Below, one piece after another: positions 1-9,689 of a DNA stretch of 19,692 bases. Position 1 is the stretch's first letter, and every line of letters starts with the position of its first letter. Source of the DNA: Actinomortierella ambigua (lineage: Eukaryota > Mortierellomycota > Mortierellomycetes > Mortierellales > Mortierellaceae); contig JAAAJB010000633.1 of NCBI GenBank assembly GCA_016098155.1, forward strand, positions 1 to 19,692. The letters are read 5' to 3'. A program made the position numbers and the translations under genes. The notes under the pieces are model-generated. The model did not search any database, was not told where the DNA came from, and was given only the letters and a program-made list of their open reading frames with translations.

Positions 1-215
1 CCAATCTGATTATGACGAGGTTTGGCCTCTGTTATCCATCCACGCACGTTGAACAGGTTACAACCTGCTCGACTCCACTTGCAGACTCGCTATGCTAGAG
101 TCCAATCGTGGCTGCCTGGTTGGAGGCCCAGGGTTACTCATTAACGCCCCAGCGGAGCCTTGTTGACTTTGAGCTCAATCTCCACCCTTCTCTTCCATCG
201 GTATAATGCATCCTG

Positions 216-240
216 TTTTTTTTTTTTTTTTTTTTTTTTT
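216..240. repeat. Poly-T homopolymer run
   Basis: This is an uninterrupted run of 25 T on the plus strand. It could be the 3' end of an old retroposed sequence on the minus strand or simple slippage; no target-site duplication is evident. The flanks (1-215 and 241-397) contain no gene I can support. The exact length is likely to vary between reads and strains. Confidence 0.9.
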
Positions 241-397
241 CTCTTGTGTTTTAACTCGTACCACATTGACTGTCTCTGATTTTTAGACTCCATCTGCCAT
301 CACCCATGTCCACGAGCGATATCAATGACTGGAGAGCTGGGTTGAGAGGGCTCCCCGCATAGGTCCATTTTGCAACTCGATTTTTCTACTTATGTAG

Positions 398-1470
398 GGC
401 TCCACGACCCGACTATATTCATGGAATTTCCTTGATGGAAGCGGACGATGTGATTCAAACGTACACCATGCATGGATATTCAACGGCACGAAGCTTGGCA
501 ACGACTTGATGGACTTTAGAGTGCGTATCATTCAAGAAAATGGTGGCTTGACCGAGCCCCACGAGAAACTGTAAGACGATGACTATTTGGGCTTTTTTTT
601 AGAGAGGATGTGTCTTTCAACCTATGTGACATCTAACACCATTTGATATCTTGCTTTGTACAGGGCTGTAAATTTCGTGTTCCTTGTGGAAGCCCACCAC
701 CAGTGAAAGGCCTGCAGATTGAAATCGAGGATGAATCATGGGACGCACTATGCGAGGCATCAAAATTCGAGATGCATTCACTACCTGACACTGTAATCGT
801 GGAGGCCCATCGTTGGGCTCATTTCCTTGAGCACGAACCCCAAGAATCGATACGCTCACGTCTGGAACATTTTCCGCCGAATGACCCCACCCTCAAGAAA
901 TTGCTAGACAAGTTTGTCAGCAATGGCCAGCTCTGGGGTAGCCTGGCAACCAACGAAAACACCTACATAATGTCACTAATCGGACCCTTCTTGGAAGCTT
1001 GCTTTGGTACTTTGAAGTACATAACCAGTTCTTGTTAAGTACTGGTCGTTAAGTGACGAATTCCAAATCGTGGCCAACTTGATATTGGTGTTGAATTTAC
1101 TCTCAAACCAATCCTTTTACTTTTCGTATAATAATAGGACGCAAACCCAAGAAGAATCACTTAGCGACACCACCGATTTGCTTGTGCCTGAATTTACCAC
1201 CATCACTGTGGCTGGCAAGAGAAAACGTTCAAGGTAAATTTGCCCTCCCCATTCCTTGGTTAATACAATTATTACGACCCACCTGTTAGCCGCATCTGTG
1301 AATGACAACCGTGAAATTCTTCGATTGTGCATCCTAGGCTACCATGGATAAAGAAGAGCGTTACGTTCGAACTCCAACCAAGCGTGTGTAGGATAGCAGG
1401 GAGATTGCGGACCTATTTCGCTCACGACTGCCGAACGTCAGTCATTCCAAAAGACCGTGACCATGCATAA
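398..1470 (+). CDS. Exons of an uncharacterised gene, 5' end not found
   Basis: I do not recognise the product. A splice-consistent model is 398-520, 664-1016, 1138-1233 and 1338-1470. Each intron is GT..AG, the frame stays open across all joins, and it ends at a TAA at 1468-1470. The best coding stretch is 664-1016, which is rich in charged and aromatic residues, including an Asn-Glu-Asn-Thr-Tyr run followed by a hydrophobic Ile-Gly-Pro-Phe-Leu segment. The first exon reads on in frame to 570 and has a better-looking donor there (GTAAGA), but using that donor breaks the frame into the next exon. So either the weaker donor at 521 is used or the gene carries a frameshift and is decaying. No start codon was found upstream. 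The introns would be 143, 121 and 104 bp. Confidence 0.4.
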
Positions 1471-2639
1471 TGGGTGCCCATCTGACATTGCTTAAACTAG
1501 GAATAAAGTGTTGGCCTTGTGGACCACCTTTAAGCACGCCGCGCAAGTGAAAGAAATATGTTAAATAAATCTATAGCACAGCCAGAGCTGTCACACTCCC
1601 TCAGGGTTTTGTCCGGCGAACAAACTGATATTGACCTGTATACAGAAAACTGCATTCATCCAAACAAGAATCAACAAAGGCTGGCCTTGCGGTGCAAACA
1701 TCTGTAACTCCCCACCTCGATAGACTGATTTCCTGAACGCATGAATGATGCCAAACGTTTCCCTTTCAACAATTTCACTCACTGTTTAACTCTCTTTCAA
1801 GGTTCTTTCATCTTGCTCTCACGGTACTTGTTCACTATCTGTTTCGAGTCTACGCGTATCGGTACTTCTTCTCCCCCAGGATCCCACAAGCGATGATGAA
1901 TTGGGTGCACGAGAGGAGATCTGGTTTATGGGTGTCCGCCTTCCGCCGGTCAAAAGAGAGAAGCGCTCGGAGCTCCTCATTGTACCATTCCGTCTTGAGC
2001 ATGTGGTCATTCAGGATAGAACGCCAGGCAAAGCGAGATGTCACCAATGTACCCATCTCCCCACACACACACATACACACACACACACGACAAGTTTGTG
2101 AAACCTCACTTGGCTCAATGGCCATTGTCCTGTCATCATAGAAAGGTGCAATCGCGTTGTATTGCAAGCCGGTTTATATAAGGAAGGACTTTTTATGATA
2201 GCCCCCTCAAAAAATGAGGTGGGGGTGTTCTTGAGACATGCTCTTTTCGCCGAACTGATCTGACCATGAGGCACCTTGCTCATCGCAGCGAGACTGCGTG
2301 TCTGCCGTGATTGCGTATGTCTATCCACTCATCAAATCGACATCGCTCTGCACAAGCCCTCGGACATCTAAATACAATATAGCAGGGGTTGTTCTGCTTA
2401 TCCACATATCATCAATCCGAGGGACTGACGATACCCATTCAGTCGCATCTCAACTATCATCTGATACAAGAAAGAAAATGAAGCTATCCAGCCCGATACT
2501 GCCTGCGCTTCGCCATCTATCGTTTGTTTGAAGCCTTGCGGCTCCATGTCCTGCCTTAGCCATGCACCACCCAACTACAGCGCTTCAGCATATCCACCGG
2601 CGGTTTATTGTTCAGCAATGTCAAACCTTCGGCGATAGC
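1471..2639. other. Gene-poor stretch with exon-like fragments
   Basis: No complete gene is supported here. Coding-like pieces occur at about 1578-1710 and 1891-2060, the latter just after a pyrimidine tract and a CCCCAG acceptor-like site on the plus strand. Both pieces are open on both strands, and I could not decide the strand from sequence alone. They may be downstream exons or relics of the gene at 398-1470, or of another gene. From 2170 to 2639 I see nothing beyond the 3' flank of the minus-strand kinase gene. Confidence 0.35.
2062..2088. repeat. (CA)n microsatellite
   Basis: A dinucleotide CA tract interrupted once by a T. It falls inside a plus-strand open frame, where it would encode Thr-His repeats, and this argues that the frame is not conserved coding sequence at this point. 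Confidence 0.9.
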
Positions 2640-5600
2640 TCAGCCTTGGGTGGTGGATGATAAGATCCTTCTTGCTATAATGGATCCGTAGGAATCTAAG
2701 GAAAGACCGCTGCCACTGTGGGACCACTCACTGTGAACATCCTCGTAGTCGTCAACATCAATGATCGCACCGTCTTGCGCGTCCCGTTCGACCTCCAGCC
2801 AAAGTGAACCTGAGAGATGCTGCACCTGGTTTGCCTTGGGACGCTCAGTAGGATCGTGGCTCCAACAACTCATGACCAACGATGCATAGGCAGGTGGTGT
2901 GTCTGCGGGCAGGACTTCTCGCTCTTGATCCTTGACGAGATTCATGACCGTGATGTCGTCGGACATTTTCTTGAACGGCGTAGTGCAGCGAGCCGCCATT
3001 TCCCAAAGAACCATTCCGAAAGCGTACATATCCGACTTTATCGAGAAAGCAGGCTTCACGGTCAAGAGCTCGGGTGCCATCCACCGTAGACCACTCGTGG
3101 ACTCAACATCCGGCCTCAACTGCTTCAACTCCCTGACCGTCGGCAGCCCAAAGTCGCAGATCTTAGCCGCCAGATCACGCGTGAGGAGCACATTGGTGCC
3201 TTTGAGGCTTCGGTGCAATATGCCGTTGTTGTGAATGTACAGCAGCCCTTGCGCAATCTCGTGACCCAGTCGACACTTTGTTGCCCAGTCCATCTCAGTC
3301 CGCACAATTTGGTCCGCAAGGCTTCCATTCTCGACACGCTCCGCAAAGAGATGGATTCTTGGTCCTGCAAATTCAGCGCCGTAGAACTCGGTGATGTGCT
3401 CGTGCACCAGGGTTTGGAGCACGGCAGCCTCTTTCTCAATGTCGCCTCGGAGGAAGTCAGCATGCCGGAGAGACAGTGTCTTGACAACGCATGATTTACC
3501 GCTCTTCTCGGCAGAGTGTACAAAACCATATGGTCCTGATCCGATGTGTTCTCCAACATTGGTAGGCCGCTGTGACACCTCAACTTCGCCCTTCTCGACT
3601 TGCTGTACATGTTGGTACATCTCTCTGAGTAGTTTTCGTGAAAAACCATGCCCTTGCTCCGCTGCCTTGGTGAACCACTTGACAGCCTCATCATCGCTCT
3701 GCTCAGCTCCTCGTCCCTCCTGGAACATACAGCCAAGGCTGAATTGTGCTTCCTGATGACCTTGTTCTGCTGCCATCATGAACCACATGAGGGCCTCACT
3801 ATCGCTCTGCTCAACTCCTCGTCCCTCCTGAAGCATACAGCCCAGGTTAAATTGTGCACTGGCATCTCCTTGATCTGCGGCTTTGGCGAACCACATGACG
3901 GCCTCAATATCGCTCTGCTCGACACCTTTGCCCTCTGCGTATATCAGTCCAAGTCTGACCTGTGCATTGATAATCCCTTGTTCTGCGGCTTTGGTGAACC
4001 ACTTGGCGGCCTCAATAGCATCGCTCTCAATGACACCGAATCCTCCCTTGCACATCATTCTGAGATGGAATTGTGCATTGGCATCTCCTTGATCTGCGGC
4101 TTTGTCGAACCAAATGACGGCCTCAATATCGCTCTGCTCGACACCTTTGCCTTCTGCGTATATCAGTCCAAGTCTGACCTGTGCTTTGACATTCCCTTGT
4201 TCTGCGGCTTTGGTGAACCACTTGACGGCCTCAATATCGCTCCCATCAACACCTTTGCCTTCCGCGTACATCAATCCAAGTCTGAATTGTGCACTGGCAT
4301 TCCCTTGTTGTGCGGCATTCGTGAGCCACTTGACTGCCTCAACATCGCTCTGCTCGACACCTTTGCCTTCCGCGTACATCAATCCAAGTCTGAATTGTGC
4401 ACTGGCATCTCCTTGATCTGCGGCTTTGGTGAGCCACTTGACTGCCTCAACATCGCTCTGCTCGACACCTTTGCCTTCTGCGTACACCATGCCAAGTCTG
4501 AATTGTGCACTCGCATTCCCTTGTTGTGCGGCACTCGTGAACAACCTGGCTGCCTCGACATCGTTCTGCTCGACACCTATTCCTTCCGCGTATGCCACTC
4601 CAAGACTGTGTTGTGCACTGATATTCCCTTGCTGTGCTGCCATGACGAGCCACTTGAGTGGCTTCTCGTCGCTTTGTTGCACCCCTCGACCAAGAGAGTA
4701 CCATGTCCATAGCTTGTACGGTGCATCACTTTGCCCTTGAAAGGCGGCGCTGCGGTACCACCTCAATGCCTCCTCCTCGTCCTGCTTGACACCACGACCA
4801 TACTCATACATGTTGCCAATTCGATATTGAGCCTCTGCACTGCCTCCATTCGCCGCTCGTAGATACCATATCGCAGCCTTCTCATCACTGGCATCGACAC
4901 CACGGCCTAGATCATACATCTTGGCAACACGAAGCTGTGCCACCACTGTTCCATGCGATGCCGCAAGTCGATACCACCAGAAGGCGTCCTTGTCACTCTT
5001 GTAGATTCCACGGCCATGATCGTAAATCCATCCGAGGAACAGCTGCGCCTCCACACTTCCTTGCGTGGCCGCCATGCACATATGTTCCACCACATCATCG
5101 TCCATCGATGGCAATCGACCAACATACTGGTCGGCGCTCGGGTGGTGAACGGCTTTCACTTCTGATAGGCCTTGATGGGCGTCGTGCGACTTCAGCCAAT
5201 CATCTGCCCAACTAGAATGGCCGAAACTGAAGTCAATACTGCTTTCATCAATGTTGGTGCGCTCCCTGGTTGGCTCGAGATGGATCTGTACCACCTCGCT
5301 TGCTTCTGGACGATCCATAGGATCCTGTTGCCAGCATCGCTCTGCCCACAAACGATATTCGGTTGGAGTGTCCTCTGGAAACGTCTCACGCACACCATTT
5401 TTGACAAGCAGAGCGATAAGGTCATCGCTGTCTTGAGATATGTAGGGTTTCGTACAGCTGGCCGCCATCTCCCACATCACCACTCCGAGTGCATACACAT
5501 CCGACTTGGTCGTGTACATTGGCTTCGTGGCGTACATAAGCTCAGGGGCCATCCATCGGAGTGTCCCCGCAGGCTTAGCCCCCGACCGACTGCCTGTCAT

Positions 5601-6086
5601 CGATGCCTGACTTAGCGACCGCATCTTGGACAGTCCAAAGTCTGCCAGCTTGACCTCCATGTGCTTGGTGAGGAGAACATTGGCACTCTTCAGGTCGCGA
5701 TAGATGATCCCTTGTTGGTGGATGAATTCAAGGCCAAGAGCAATCTCACTCGTGAGCCGCCTCTTGGTCGTCCAGTCGTCGAGGCCGAGAGATTTGTTGC
5801 GAATGACTTGCGCCAGACTCCCTTTTTCGGCCAGCTCCATGAGGAGGTAGAGGTGGCCGTCTTGTTCGTGGGTCTTATAGAACTGGATGATGTGGCGATG
5901 GCGGAGCTTTTGGTGGATGGTAGCTTCGTTCATGATGCACTCTTGGTGATGGTCGTCCTCATTCAAATAGAACTTCTTGGCCGCAAAAGTGTGGTTCCCT
6001 ATCCGCGCCTTGTGGACAGAAGCATAACCTCCTGCACCCAGTTTCTCTCCTAAGACGAGATAGTGCTTAGGATTTACCCCCATCAT
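2640..6086 (-). CDS. Kinase - Sel1 repeats - pseudokinase protein (1148 aa)
   Basis: One uninterrupted frame encodes three parts. An N-terminal TKL-type kinase (about residues 9-268) has a glycine loop at 17-24, Lys37, Glu54, a YRD catalytic loop with Asp131, Asn136, DFG at 149-151 and APE at 180-182, so it looks active. A linker leads to thirteen 36-37-residue Sel1-like repeats (about 345-814) plus a degenerate one; such repeats form helical scaffolds for protein binding. A second kinase domain follows (about 853-1105) with Lys869, Asn965, DFG at 978-980 and an APE motif, but its catalytic loop reads His-Arg-Ser, Ser960 replacing the catalytic Asp. It is therefore a probable pseudokinase. 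No signal peptide or membrane segment is seen, so it is probably cytosolic. The start at 6086 lies 16 residues before the glycine loop, as in the downstream paralogue; an upstream exon at 6165-6197 is possible. Substrate and pathway are unknown. Confidence 0.88.
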   Translation of the reverse strand: MMGVNPKHYLVLGEKLGAGGYASVHKARIGNHTFAAKKFYLNEDDHHQECIMNEATIHQKLRHRHIIQFYKTHEQDGHLYLLMELAEKGSLAQVIRNKSLGLDDWTTKRRLTSEIALGLEFIHQQGIIYRDLKSANVLLTKHMEVKLADFGLSKMRSLSQASMTGSRSGAKPAGTLRWMAPELMYATKPMYTTKSDVYALGVVMWEMAASCTKPYISQDSDDLIALLVKNGVRETFPEDTPTEYRLWAERCWQQDPMDRPEASEVVQIHLEPTRERTNIDESSIDFSFGHSSWADDWLKSHDAHQGLSEVKAVHHPSADQYVGRLPSMDDDVVEHMCMAATQGSVEAQLFLGWIYDHGRGIYKSDKDAFWWYRLAASHGTVVAQLRVAKMYDLGRGVDASDEKAAIWYLRAANGGSAEAQYRIGNMYEYGRGVKQDEEEALRWYRSAAFQGQSDAPYKLWTWYSLGRGVQQSDEKPLKWLVMAAQQGNISAQHSLGVAYAEGIGVEQNDVEAARLFTSAAQQGNASAQFRLGMVYAEGKGVEQSDVEAVKWLTKAADQGDASAQFRLGLMYAEGKGVEQSDVEAVKWLTNAAQQGNASAQFRLGLMYAEGKGVDGSDIEAVKWFTKAAEQGNVKAQVRLGLIYAEGKGVEQSDIEAVIWFDKAADQGDANAQFHLRMMCKGGFGVIESDAIEAAKWFTKAAEQGIINAQVRLGLIYAEGKGVEQSDIEAVMWFAKAADQGDASAQFNLGCMLQEGRGVEQSDSEALMWFMMAAEQGHQEAQFSLGCMFQEGRGAEQSDDEAVKWFTKAAEQGHGFSRKLLREMYQHVQQVEKGEVEVSQRPTNVGEHIGSGPYGFVHSAEKSGKSCVVKTLSLRHADFLRGDIEKEAAVLQTLVHEHITEFYGAEFAGPRIHLFAERVENGSLADQIVRTEMDWATKCRLGHEIAQGLLYIHNNGILHRSLKGTNVLLTRDLAAKICDFGLPTVRELKQLRPDVESTSGLRWMAPELLTVKPAFSIKSDMYAFGMVLWEMAARCTTPFKKMSDDITVMNLVKDQEREVLPADTPPAYASLVMSCWSHDPTERPKANQVQHLSGSLWLEVERDAQDGAIIDVDDYEDVHSEWSHSGSGLSLDSYGSIIARRILSSTTQG
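3645..5054 (-). repeat. Coding tandem array of 108-bp Sel1 units
   Basis: The central part of the kinase-pseudokinase gene is a DNA-level tandem array with a 108-bp period, one Sel1-like repeat per unit. Units nearest the N terminus (about 4620-5054) are diverged, while those between about 3860 and 4620 are nearly identical over long stretches. One unit near 4016-4024 carries an extra codon. Two neighbouring two-unit blocks, starting near 3871 and 4090, match closely at an offset of 219 bp, which equals two units plus that codon. This points to recent unequal crossing-over or gene conversion inside the array. Confidence 0.85.
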
Positions 6087-6164
6087 GAAAAAAAGCGGAA
6101 GAGGTGAGTCAAAACTCAGTAGCTAAGCCGCATACAGATTGTGTCCACTGCGCTCTCTCCTTAC

Positions 6165-6197
6165 CGTGAGCTTAGGTTTGGCTAATGTTGAATCCAT
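6165..6197 (-). other. Possible short first exon of the kinase-pseudokinase gene
   Basis: An ATG at 6197-6195 opens an 11-codon frame that ends exactly at a GTAAGG donor. Joining it to a TTAG acceptor (exon from 6122) keeps the frame open into the annotated start at 6086. The implied intron, 6123-6164, is only 42 bp, short beside the 92-220 bp introns of the neighbours. It could equally be a short upstream open reading frame, so I keep 6086 as the main start. Confidence 0.25.
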
Positions 6198-7385
6198 TGA
6201 GTGGTGAGGAATTGGAGCAATGGATGGATGAAGATTTTGAGATGGTCATGGTGCCTATCTTGGAAGTCACACAAAATCATTCAGAGTTCAGCAACGATCT
6301 CTCAAGAGTGGGGATATGCAATGAGCACTCTGCCAGGTAGATTTGTGCATCGATGACTTATCATATTGCTATACACGACGGCTGAAGAAAAGTCCCTGTC
6401 CAGGACACCTTCGGCTGCTGGTGATCGAGACGCCGATTTCCCTGCCATCCGAGGGGCCACCCAAGGCACCCAAACAACATGTGGGAGAAGGTATCATTGT
6501 GTAGGTGACAGGTATGTAACATACCTTCCAAGTACATGGCAGTCTCCACTGAGTCGAATGAGGCACATGCTGGCTCCTCATGCAAACCATCCCTCGTGCG
6601 CAGTTGTTGGAATTAGCGGGAGTTCTTCATTAAGATACTTGTGTACCACGAGCACCATGTCACCCGATGGAGCTTATCGATTTTCATGCTGGCAGCAAGG
6701 CCAAAATATCAGAACCACCTTCTCTCTGGCTGAAAGTAGTACAACCATGCTCTAAAGGTCTCCATGGAGAGTACCTTGAATGTAGGCGATGCTTTGGCGA
6801 TATTCTACCCCTAGGCTAAACACGTTGTATTTTCCAATTCAAAGTCGGTAGTGTCGGTGACCAAGATCAAGCGTGGAAGTGCCTAAGCAAGTGGACCTTG
6901 TTGTCGAGGAAGTCTTGACCCAATAGATACTGAAAGAGCTGGAGTACACCTATCCTTTCCACATCTGGCACGCACCAATGTTGGCACGCACCCTTCTGAG
7001 GGGATGAAAATGGATACCACCCTCCGTCTCCGCCCCTGTGACGAGGATGAAGCCCTCAAGCACCCCCATACCCAGGAGGCCCCCAGTCCAAGTGAGTATA
7101 TATCCTTTATCCTTACATAATATGGGTTGGGTTGCCTGGCATGCGATCTGCGAAACCAAGCATGAGAATCAGACTGACTGCAGACCGCAGCTTGCAATCC
7201 TCCCTCTCTTTGACCACCCTATAGTGTCCCGTCATGAACGCGACCTGCCTCTTTACCATTGACTCCCCGCCTGCGGAATTCTAGGAGGAGAAGATAAATC
7301 ACGCTGAAGGCTACCAAGACAAAATCACCATGGGGACTTTAATTACTTTTACAAAGGATTATGACTTCATGGGCGTCAATTGAGC
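6198..7385. other. Long intergenic spacer between the two kinase genes
   Basis: No gene is supported. The open frames here are short, lack recognisable motifs and have no convincing splice structure. The stretch should hold the promoter of the kinase-pseudokinase gene (transcribed leftwards from about 6200) and the 3' flank of the second kinase gene. A plus-strand frame near 7005-7092 ends at a donor-like GTGAGT, but I found no matching exon. Confidence 0.5.
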
Positions 7386-9133
7386 CTAAGTGCTAGTGAC
7401 TCTTTGCTCAGCGGCTCTTTGGTACCACAGGGCGGCCGTAGCGTCATTCTGTTCGACACCAAGGCCCTTTTTGAAAAGCGTCCCAAGCTCGTGCTGTGCT
7501 TTTGAGTGCCCGCTCTCCGCGGCAGAACGAATCCAAGTGGCAGCTTCGGCGACATTCCTCTTGACACCGCGACCCTTTTTCAACATCACCCCCAGGCTAT
7601 ATTGAGCACGGGTGAAGCCCTGAACAGCGGCCTTACGAAACCATTGTGCCGCCGTCTTGCTATCTCGCTCGATACCAAGGCGGCCACTCGAGTATATAGA
7701 TCCAAGAATAAACTGAGCCTCTGCATGGCCAAGATTGGCCGCCTTCGTGTACCAGCGGAAAGCCTCGGTTTCGCTCTGCTCCAATCCTTGGCCGTGTTCA
7801 TACATGCCTCCGAGGCAGATCTGGGCATCGGCATCCTCTTGTCTAGCAGCCTTCTCGTACCAGCGGCACGCCTGTGAATCGCTCTGATGGGCGCCAAGAC
7901 CGAATTTCCGAAACCGGCCAACATGGTACTGAGCGTTAGCATGGCCTTGCATCGCCGCCTGTAGATACCAGAAGAGTGCCTCTGTGTCGCTCTTGACTAC
8001 GCCTTCGCCCCTCTCGTAGAGAGCAGCCAATTGTGCCTGTGCATCCATATCGTCGCATTCGGCTCTTCGAGTCAACTCCTCAACACAGCTCGGCCGTTGC
8101 CTTGTAACATTCTCGCCAGCGACTGGCGGCTGGTCAGAAGAATCAACTTCAGCCTGGCCGACGTCCTGCCCATTGTCTGTTGGGGTGTCGTCGACCATCA
8201 ACGAGATGCTTCCAAGATCGAGATAACTTGCCAAATCTGTGTCGCCACCATTATCTTTTCCTTCCATTGTTTGCTGTTCTTGTTCATGTGGTCTTAAAAC
8301 TACCTCGCTCGCCTCAGGGCGTTCCGCGCTCTTCCGATGCCAGCACCTCGCGATCCACTTGCGAAGCTCCGGATCGATCTCATCACCCAAATCCATCCGG
8401 TCACCGTTGCACACAAGCTGAGGAACCGTGTTCTCGTCGTGGCCCGCATACGGACGGGTTTGATCGGCTGCCAACTCCCACATCACGATACCGAGCGCGT
8501 ACACGTCAGACTTGGTCGAGTACTGAGGTGAGTTACTCAAAGTCTCTGGAGCCATCCACCGCCTCGTGCCTTTGGGTGCAGTGTCTCGGGAGGAAGGGGT
8601 GGTGAGATCAATTGCATGCCCAAAGTCGCACAGCTTGACCTCCTTGTGCCTTGTGAGGACAATGTTGCCACTCTTTAGATCACAGTGAAGAATGTTCTCA
8701 TCATGCATGTACTCGAGCGCGCGGGCAATCTCATTGGCAATACGTATCTTGGTGGGCCCATCTAGAGTACGCTTCTGGATGGCTCTCGACAGGGACCCAT
8801 GCTCAGCCAGGTCGGTGATGAGATAGAACTTGTCGTCCGTTCTATATGTCCGATAGAACTGGATAATGTGGCGATGGCGAAGTCGTCGCAGGACGTTGAT
8901 CTCATGCTGGATGGCCTCCTCTTCCTGTTTGTGAAGCGTCTTTGCGGCACAGGCGTGATTGATCCATTGAGCAGGATACACACTAGCAGACTGCCCCCAG
9001 CCGAGGCTTTCTGAATTGATAATGCATCTAGTGAGGGACTATTCGATCAAGATTAGATTAGATGCAAGACATTACTGTTTGCGGGAGCAATTCACATGCT
9101 TTTCCGTCACCAACATTTAAACATACATACCAT
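7386..9133 (-). CDS. Protein kinase with six Sel1 repeats (551 aa)
   Basis: This is a paralogue of the kinase-pseudokinase gene downstream on the same strand. Exons are 9131-9133 and 7386-9038. The first coding exon is just the ATG, followed directly by a GTATGT donor; the 92-bp intron ends in ATAG with CTAAT branch-like sequence near 9051-9061. This join restores a glycine loop (residues 14-21, Gly-Trp-Gly..Val) that a start inside exon 2 would truncate. The kinase domain (about 9-270) has Lys34, a catalytic loop His-Cys-Asp with Asp121 intact, DFG at 139-141 and a WMAPE motif. Replacement of the HRD arginine by cysteine makes it a non-RD kinase, a class often not controlled by activation-loop phosphorylation. 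An acidic linker leads to six Sel1-like repeats ending at the C terminus. No second kinase lobe is present. It is probably cytosolic; substrates are unknown. Confidence 0.87.
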
Positions 9134-9689
9134 TGAGAAGCTGCAATGGTGGGAGAGATTGGGCGATGGGGAGATGGGGAGATGGAGAGCGGAAACTGGG
9201 AAGGAGCGAGGAAGATTAGGGTTGTGTCGCTCTCTTTTTTCCCTGGAGCTGTGCGCTCAGTCCTTGTGTTCACAGACAGGCATGGTAAACAGAGGACTGA
9301 AGGAATCTCTTCAAGAGTAACACTGTGGCTGTAAAGCGCGTTTCTCGACCACAGGAGACTTTTGGTTACCATAACAACATGTCTGACGGCAGGTAGACGC
9401 GGATAGACGCGTGTCTTTGGTTGTCAATAGCGTGTACCATAACGCTCATGGTTTCAGGTTCGACTTCAATGAGTAGTCGACTTCAATAGTGGGGGGGGGG
9501 ACCAGAAGGGTTGCAGCATAAGCGATTCCAGGAACGGGAGGGGGGGGACTGAATGTTCCCACGTATCCCTCTCTCCACAAAAAAGAAACAGATCTCTCCA
9601 CTTTTTTTGTTTTTCTCCTTTTTCATTCATCAACCATCTCCTTCTCTGGTAAGCATCTCTCTCTTTCTTTCTTTCTTTGTCTGGCTCTC
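9134..9689. promoter_or_regulatory. Divergent promoter region, kinase gene and dehydratase gene
   Basis: This stretch separates two divergently transcribed genes. It holds a GGGGAGAT-type repeat near 9165-9185, two long G tracts (about 9490-9500 and 9541-9547) and a repeated 11-base element (TCGACTTCAAT) near 9462 and 9478. Pyrimidine-rich leader sequence with a TTTC tract then runs from about 9590 to 9689. Such pyrimidine-rich leaders are common before fungal start codons. No clear TATA box was found. A donor-like GTAAGC at 9649 and an acceptor-like TTCAG at 9696-9700 could define a 52-bp leader intron that would remove the ATG at 9690. Confidence 0.5.

Noticed and set aside
1340..1375. tRNA B-box-like sequence (GTTCGAAC)
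   Set aside because: No matching A box, acceptor stem or cloverleaf could be formed around it.
3648..4712. Plus-strand open frame of 354 codons with its own periodic protein repeat
   Set aside because: It is exactly antisense to the Sel1 array. Because the unit length (108 bp) is a multiple of three, any antisense frame free of stops in one unit stays open through all units. It has no start context, splice structure or known domain.
6366..6755. Plus-strand frame of 129 codons in the kinase gene spacer
   Set aside because: No motif, low-information composition and overlapping open frames on the other strand; no better than chance.
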